From: Coniferiporia sulphurascens
Taxonomy: Eukaryota > Basidiomycota > Agaricomycetes > Hymenochaetales > Hymenochaetaceae
Assembly (NCBI GenBank): GCA_002794785.1
Contig: NBBA01000003.1
Location: 682,001 to 746,000 of the forward strand
Direction of reading: 5' to 3'
Length of the DNA stretch: 64,000 nt
The translations under genes were made by a program, and so were the position numbers. Below the pieces are notes generated by a model, which was not told where the DNA came from, searched no databases, and saw only the letters and a program-made list of their open reading frames with translations. Below are positions 59,601-64,000 of this stretch, in pieces (position 1 is the first letter of the stretch; each line of letters starts with the position of its first letter).

Positions 59601-60222
59601 CTTCTCATGAAGAGGTTGTTCGACGCGCCATTTTTGAAACTCGTAGACAGCAGTGAGTAAACCGTGAACAACATTAACATGAATGTAGGCTGATACACAT
59701 TTTTAAACAAGGTTCCGAGAAATGTGTGAGGAAACTCCGTCCGTCACAGCGCTCGCTTTCCTGCAGAATGAGGTGTCCGAGGTCGTCAATCATGAAGATC
59801 AAGAGGAAGCGGCAGTTTTCCGCTCTCTGCTGTCACATCTGCTTGCTCGACCCCTCGTAGACCCTCTATCGCCTAAAATTCCACCTGCCATAGTTGCTTC
59901 GCGGTTGAGTATGTCACCTTCCTCGAGCAAATCAGGTTCTGGGGAGTGGACAAGTGCACTGCCAGAGGACGAAGACGCGATCATGGTTGATGCCGACGCC
60001 GTAAGCGCCCGTTTGTCGGCTAGTAATGCCGGGCCGTCAAGACCCTCAGTAGAGCAGGCGGAGGACGATCCATACGAACTAGAGCTACGCGGTGGGAAGT
60101 CACTGTCCAAAACGCGCTTCGAGCAGCGTACGGAGGTTTTCGAGAGTCTACTGAAGTTTGTGGAGAAATCGGAAGTGCAGCCATCGGAGAGTTTGCTAGA
60201 TATACTAGGGAGCGAGCCTTGA
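56656..60222 (+). CDS. MKLN1: Muskelin (discoidin-like, kelch-repeat; GID/CTLH complex type)
   Basis: Twelve exons: 56656-56848, 57156-57175, 57240-57249, 57314-57491, 57552-57651, 57703-58527, 58583-58749, 58816-58853, 58917-59121, 59175-59546, 59599-59652, 59712-60222; 2673 nt, 890 residues. N-terminal discoidin-like domain (IKYSIAGCSEHSGRYVAENI; HPCNMKDFEVHVGM; NFNTSIWYVSLLGV), then a helical region like LisH/CTLH (MRQILKHLRQRRHISTYRQL; LEHPLVSDFYE), then kelch repeats (YLFGGYDGQKSLDDFW; FIFAGQKDEYLSDMW; FLHGGNAGQ..LDDFWSM). The C-terminal part keeps the muskelin pattern FRE..PSVTALAFLQNEV and FEQRTEVFESLL. Animal muskelin is part of the CTLH (GID) E3 ligase; the same role is inferred. A Ser/Thr-rich linker interrupts the kelch part. 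Exons 2 and 3 are 20 and 10 nt. Confidence 0.94.
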
Positions 60223-60443
60223 GAAAGGCCTAATTAGGTTTTCTTTATATTTAAAAAAAAAAAAAAGGGATTAAGAGAATTTAGTAAAGAAAGCTGGGAT
60301 GTTTTTAAGTGGATTGATCTTTTGGGTTGCGAGCTTGCGTTGCCTTTGATGAATGCCTATCGTCATCGGATATAAGGGGGTGACCGGGCCTCCGTAAACA
60401 GCCACGCGAAGTGCCGTTGTTCTGTTAAGCGAAGTCTCGCCAA
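60223..60443. other. Muskelin 3' flank
   Basis: AT-rich 3' flank with an A run near 60252-60265, probably part of the muskelin 3' UTR, ending at the left target-site duplication of the inserted element. Confidence 0.45.
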
Positions 60444-60455
60444 GCCATCTTGTAG

Positions 60456-60457
<2 letters not shown>

Positions 60458-60494
<37 letters not shown>
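60458..60494 (-). repeat. Poly(A) tail of the inserted element (37 T on plus strand)
   Basis: An uninterrupted run of 37 T directly after the left target-site duplication; on the minus strand it is a 3' poly(A) tail. Confidence 0.95.
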
Positions 60495-60500
<6 letters not shown>

Positions 60501-60642
60501 GCATTTGTATACCGCTACATTACAGAGTAAAAGACACAGATGTGAGACCATCTGAAGTGTCGTGCCAGAGGAGATTAACAAGGTATAAAGTGTCTGGTTT
60601 TAAGGCTTAGGAAAAGGTATGAGGTTTTGTTGTCGGAGGTAT

Positions 60643-61245
60643 CTAAATGGTTTTGTCAGGGGGGATAAGAATCGGAAGAGCAAATTGTGAAGGGGGAGGT
60701 GGCGGTTTTATGGATTCTATGATGACTAATACTGATTGTGAAAGATGGGAAAAACTACTGGATTTTTTATGTTGTGCATGTGGGCATGGTTTGAATTGTT
60801 TTATGTCCGATATTTGTGACTCTGATAGTGGTGACGTGACAGCGCTTGGAGCGACATGTGTGTGTGAGGCTATGGGCAGGTTGCCATGAGGTGTGAAGGT
60901 GTCAGCGCTTGGAGCAGCAGGTGTGCGTGAGGCTAGGGCCAGGTTGCCATGAGGTGTGGAGTTGACTGCAAATTGTAGGAGGATTGATGTTAAGTCTATG
61001 CATGGGCCATATTGCCTGAGGTGTTCTCGGTAGAGGAAGATATGTCGTGAATTGTGTGGTTGCCCACTAATGCTGATGACCTGTAGTTTGTACTGGCATA
61101 TGGCCCAGTCTAGTATGTGCTGGTTGTCGTTAACGAGGTTGAAGGGTTCATATGTGGTGTCGGTTTCGAAGTTTGGCACCGGGAGGTGAAGGAATAGAAG
61201 GGGGCATGGGGAAATGGGGGAAAGGGGGAGTGGAATGGTGAACAA
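60643..61245 (-). pseudogene. Long open frame inside the inserted element, no start codon
   Basis: Sense-oriented to the poly(A) tail, this frame is open for about 200 codons (further upstream to a stop near 61300) but contains no Met codon at all, so it cannot encode a normal protein as it stands. The translation is not simple low-complexity: blocks such as LVNDNQHILDWAICQYKLQV and HIFLYREHLRQYGPCIDL look protein-like. It contains a 21-residue unit beginning TPHGNL that is repeated once. I do not recognise a family. About 150 bases separate its stop from the tail, like a 3' UTR. Confidence 0.45.
60841..60962. repeat. 63-bp direct tandem repeat, two copies
   Basis: Two units beginning AGCGCTTGGAGC at 60841 and 60904 and both containing GGTTGCCATGAGGTGTG. 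The period is 63 bases, exactly 21 codons, so it keeps the minus-strand frame of the inserted element. Confidence 0.85.
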
Positions 61246-61564
61246 GGCCGTAAAACAGCTCGACGGATGTCTACTGTGAGTGAGGACTGGTGTGGGTGGT
61301 TAACCCAGGGAAATTAGGGGTGGTGCGAGTCGGTTTGCGCTGGGTGAGATGATGGTGGTTAGAGGTCAAGGGGTTGCTGGCCATCTTGTAGTCACCAACT
61401 GGCAACATGATACTTAGCACGATGGGCGGCTGGACACGGCGTCAACACGGACTCCGAACCATGAAGCACCCGACTTTCCGCCTATCCCTCCGTCCGCCCT
61501 TCCTTCAGTCTGTAAATCGACGACATCGACGACTGATCAAAGGAAGTCTGCGGCTCAGCTCTCC

Positions 61565-62926
61565 ATGAAAACTTTCTTCGCGGATTCGCGTGCTTCCCGC
61601 GTTTCACGCGTCCTCCTGCTCTCAGCGACCTTTTTCTTGGGTTTGTCGAGGCTGGTAGAGCCTGTACAGGCGAAGTCGGTCAACGTCACGATAGACGATG
61701 CCAGCGGGCAGGTCCATTTCTCGGATTCAGCTGTAGAAACAAAATACTGGAATCATACGAGCGAGGCAGTCCGATGTTATAACAATACCGAGTCCTTCAC
61801 ATCTGCTGTCGGCGCAGCGGCATCTTTCCAGTTCGATGGTATGTAACTGCAGTCATGCGTATTGTATTTTGTCCACGTTATTTTGACGGGGCGTTACTGA
61901 CTGGTGTTGCCATTTTTCGGATTTTAGGTACGGGGGTCTATGTGCTTGGCAGCGACTCCCGTTTCTCGTGGCCGTTCTTCGTGACGCTCGACGGTTCGCA
62001 GACGGGCCCGTTCGTCGGAAATAATTCGGCAAATAACCTCAACCTCGTGCCCATCTGGAATGTGACGAACTTGACGCAGGAGACGCCCCATTTAATCGTG
62101 ATAACCACTGCGGCGGTGGACAATCCAGTCGACGGTCTGAGTTATAATTTCGTCCTGGACGGATTCATGTATGTGCCAGTGGTTCTGTTTTTCTACGATG
62201 TTGCAATTGATCTCATGGGATTTGTCATATAGAGTTACCCAAGAGGTGGCCGCATCAACGACGACGAGCGCATCGGGAACTTCATCCGCGTCTACGTCCG
62301 CGTCAAACACCCCAAGTCCAACTGCCGTCTCTTCGCATTCGACAGATGTCGGTGCCATTGTTGGAGGAGTGGTTGGAGGTGTAATAGGGATGGCCCTCAT
62401 CGTGCTAGTCATTTTTCTGTGCAATCGACGGAGATCGCACAGGCGAGAGAAAGAGGCTCTCGACATGATGGCGGAATCGGACAAGCCAGGGAGGATCGTA
62501 CCTTTCACGTCTGTCGAGCACGAATTCGACCCGTACGTCGACGATGAGACTCGCCAGCAACAAGTGGTGATGGGCCTAAATTCAGAGATGGATATGTCCA
62601 AAGGCCGCAAGAAGGGTGTGTCCGCTCTTCCGAACGACACGTTCACGCCCAACGCGTCGGGCTCTCACGTAGGTTCTGAGGCGCATGGCCCAGCTAGTGG
62701 ATCGGCGTCGCCTTTGCTTGGTGTCGCCGCACAGCCGCAAGACCCGGCGGTCCTTCAGGAAGTGAACGTGCTCCGCGCAGAGATCGCGCGGATGCACATG
62801 ATCAATGCGGCTGTAGAGTCGCAGAATGGGGATGACTTCCTCAATGCTATCCCCCCTCCGGATTACGAGACATCGAGCGCCATGCAACTCGCCCACGATG
62901 ATGCGATTCGATCTGGTGCGTCTTAG
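61565..62926 (+). CDS. Single-pass membrane protein with signal peptide and PPxY cytosolic tail
   Basis: Three exons: 61565-61838, 61928-62168, 62233-62926; 1209 nt, 402 residues. A basic start followed by a hydrophobic stretch (VLLLSATFFLGLSRLV) is a signal peptide. The ectodomain (about 40-170) has several N-glycosylation sequons (NVT, NHT, NNT, NNS, NLT) and a strand-rich look. A Ser/Thr-rich stalk follows, then one transmembrane helix at about 211-235 (GAIVGGVVGGVIGMALIVLV) with NRRRSHRR as stop-transfer. The cytosolic tail of about 165 residues ends near PPPDYE, a PPxY motif able to bind WW domains. The layout recalls fungal wall-stress sensors and related surface proteins, but no family can be named. 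Its promoter lies just beyond the inserted retroposed element. Confidence 0.8.
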
Positions 62927-64000
62927 GCGGGGGAAGTTGGTTTCCTGCCCCTTCAAGTGATTTTTCCTTTCCCCGCATGTGTAAGGTTATTTTCCTTCGT
63001 GGGCATACCCCCAACCTTCAATATACCGTACTCTCCATTTTTTGTACACATACATTCGATCAAAATGCTATACGCGCCTTCTCCGTCCTCAATTTATTCA
63101 GTTCTTGCATCTGATGAATATCACAGAAACTACTTTACCTTTCATAAACGCGGATCGTGTAAAAAACGATTGTATGCTTTAAATTCTGTAATAGGCCTAC
63201 TGAGTGTATGCGCTTTTTTGTGCGTAACTGATCGCGGTTCAGAATAACACGTCTAAAGATGTCGTCTTCAACAATGGACGATGGACGTCGCGCTTAGGGG
63301 GTGTGCTAAAAGCATAGCTGAACGACATTCCCGATGTGGCTTATGCACCGACAAAATGTCCTTTTCACTTCTCCGCATGCTGTTCGTTCCGAATACTCCT
63401 AAGAAATCTGCCTGTTTCCTACGCGCCTCCTTTGATCCGGCAGATGTATAACACCGGAACAGACCGTGACCATGGCGAGGGCAGTGCAAGGATGCTCCCG
63501 AGTAAAGTACGTTTCATCCCGCTGGTAGTGTACCGGACACACCAATATTCGGGGGTAAGAAGGCCAAGGATACAGGCATGCGTAACTGCTGACAGCCAAA
63601 AGGCTGTGTAAAGTAAGGAGGCGGACGTGGTTGTTTCTATAAAAGGGTGTCATGCAGTGGGACGCCTACGTGGAGGGCTGTGGATGTTCATTTGATGCGG
63701 AGTAAGCTATTGTAGACACCATGTACAAGCATTCGAACTGTTGATGATGAAAACTGGAGGGGGCCCAAGGAACACAGGTACCAACCCCTGGGGCTTGTGT
63801 GTACGTATGTGGTCGCCGCACACGACCTCGCGGCTGGTGGGGCCGATAACCATTCTTTTCCAAGGAACGAATGATAGGTCTAACTTCGGTGCTTCTCGAC
63901 CCAAGGACCGGGGGTCTATCAGAGACGTTCTTCCCTTAATTAAAGGCGCGATTCTACGGAAAACGCATACAGCGCGTTGAGGCACTGTTGAGGATCAAGG
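62927..64000. other. Right-hand end of window, no gene recognised
   Basis: The first 200 bases are probably the 3' UTR of the membrane-protein gene. The rest has short frames on both strands (up to about 96 codons) with no recognisable domain or exon chain. A gene could continue beyond the edge. Confidence 0.4.

Larger units (their letters stand above)
60444..61393 (-). mobile_element. Retroposed insertion with poly(A) tail and 14-bp target-site duplication
   Basis: The 14-mer GCCATCTTGTAGTC occurs at 60444-60457 and again at 61380-61393. Between the copies lie 922 bases that start with 37 T at 60458-60494. Read on the minus strand the order is target repeat, about 885 bases, poly(A), target repeat: the signature of LINE-type target-primed reverse transcription. 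No tRNA-like A/B box is seen at the 5' end, so it is not an evident tRNA-derived SINE. The body has a long sense-strand open frame with no ATG. It is therefore either a retrocopy of a cellular mRNA or a non-autonomous or 5'-truncated non-LTR element. The uninterrupted tail and exact duplication suggest a fairly recent event. Confidence 0.88.

Noticed and set aside
60252..60265. A run after muskelin as a second retroposon tail
   Set aside because: Short, with no flanking duplication found; more likely part of an AT-rich 3' UTR.
1..64000. CRISPR arrays, insertion sequences, bacterial promoters or riboswitches
   Set aside because: None seen; the intron-rich genes, pol III tRNA genes and protein families mark this as fungal nuclear DNA.

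Overview
The window is nuclear DNA of a filamentous basidiomycete, most likely an Agaricomycete. Genes are packed with many short (about 45-75 nt) GT-AG introns and several exons of only 9-23 nt. The protein set is fungal: Zn2Cys6 regulator, Atg5, mitochondrial cytochrome c peroxidase, Ran1/Ksp1-type kinase, Git3/CAR-like receptor with the basidiomycete GYWCWI motif, and arrestin-like trafficking adaptor. tRNA genes carry eukaryotic pol III signals. No bacterial operon features are seen. I rebuilt exons by hand from splice signals. For most multi-exon genes the summed exon length is a multiple of three and the joined protein agrees along its length with the named family as I remember it.

Layout. 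1-5 kb: the end of an unidentified gene, a doubtful minus-strand gene, and a small kinase-like gene. 4.7-10.8 kb and 15.9-22.8 kb: two gene-poor stretches around a 1586-residue Ran1/Ksp1-type kinase gene (10.8-15.9 kb). They hold pyrimidine tracts, a 14-bp perfect inverted repeat and a decayed tandem duplication of about 340 bp. 22.8-46.3 kb, mostly plus strand: Mediator subunit Med1, RACK1 (minus, with a U24-like C/D snoRNA in an intron), an SLC35C2-like transporter, a Zn2Cys6 transcription factor, a seven-helix receptor, Atg5, two divergent tRNA-Ser(AGA) genes, an intradiol ring-cleavage dioxygenase, prefoldin subunit 4 and cytochrome c peroxidase. 48.5-55.1 kb, minus strand: an arrestin-like adaptor and sphingosine-1-phosphate lyase. 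56.7-60.2 kb: muskelin. 60.4-61.4 kb: an apparently complete retroposed insertion with a 37-nt poly(A) tail (poly-T on the plus strand) and a 14-bp target-site duplication. 61.6-62.9 kb: a single-pass membrane protein with a PPxY tail. The last 1 kb has no recognised gene.

The genes do not form a pathway cluster. They are mostly housekeeping and signalling genes: nutrient sensing (receptor, kinase, RACK1), membrane-protein and lipid turnover (arrestin adaptor, S1P lyase), proteolysis and autophagy (muskelin/GID-CTLH, Atg5), protein folding (prefoldin), peroxide detoxification (Ccp1) and aromatic breakdown (dioxygenase). The most notable observations are the tailed insertion with its TSD, the U24-like snoRNA in the RACK1 gene, the microexons and GC-AG introns (one GC donor directly follows the S1P-lyase catalytic lysine codon), and a receptor gene with one exon junction I cannot join in frame.
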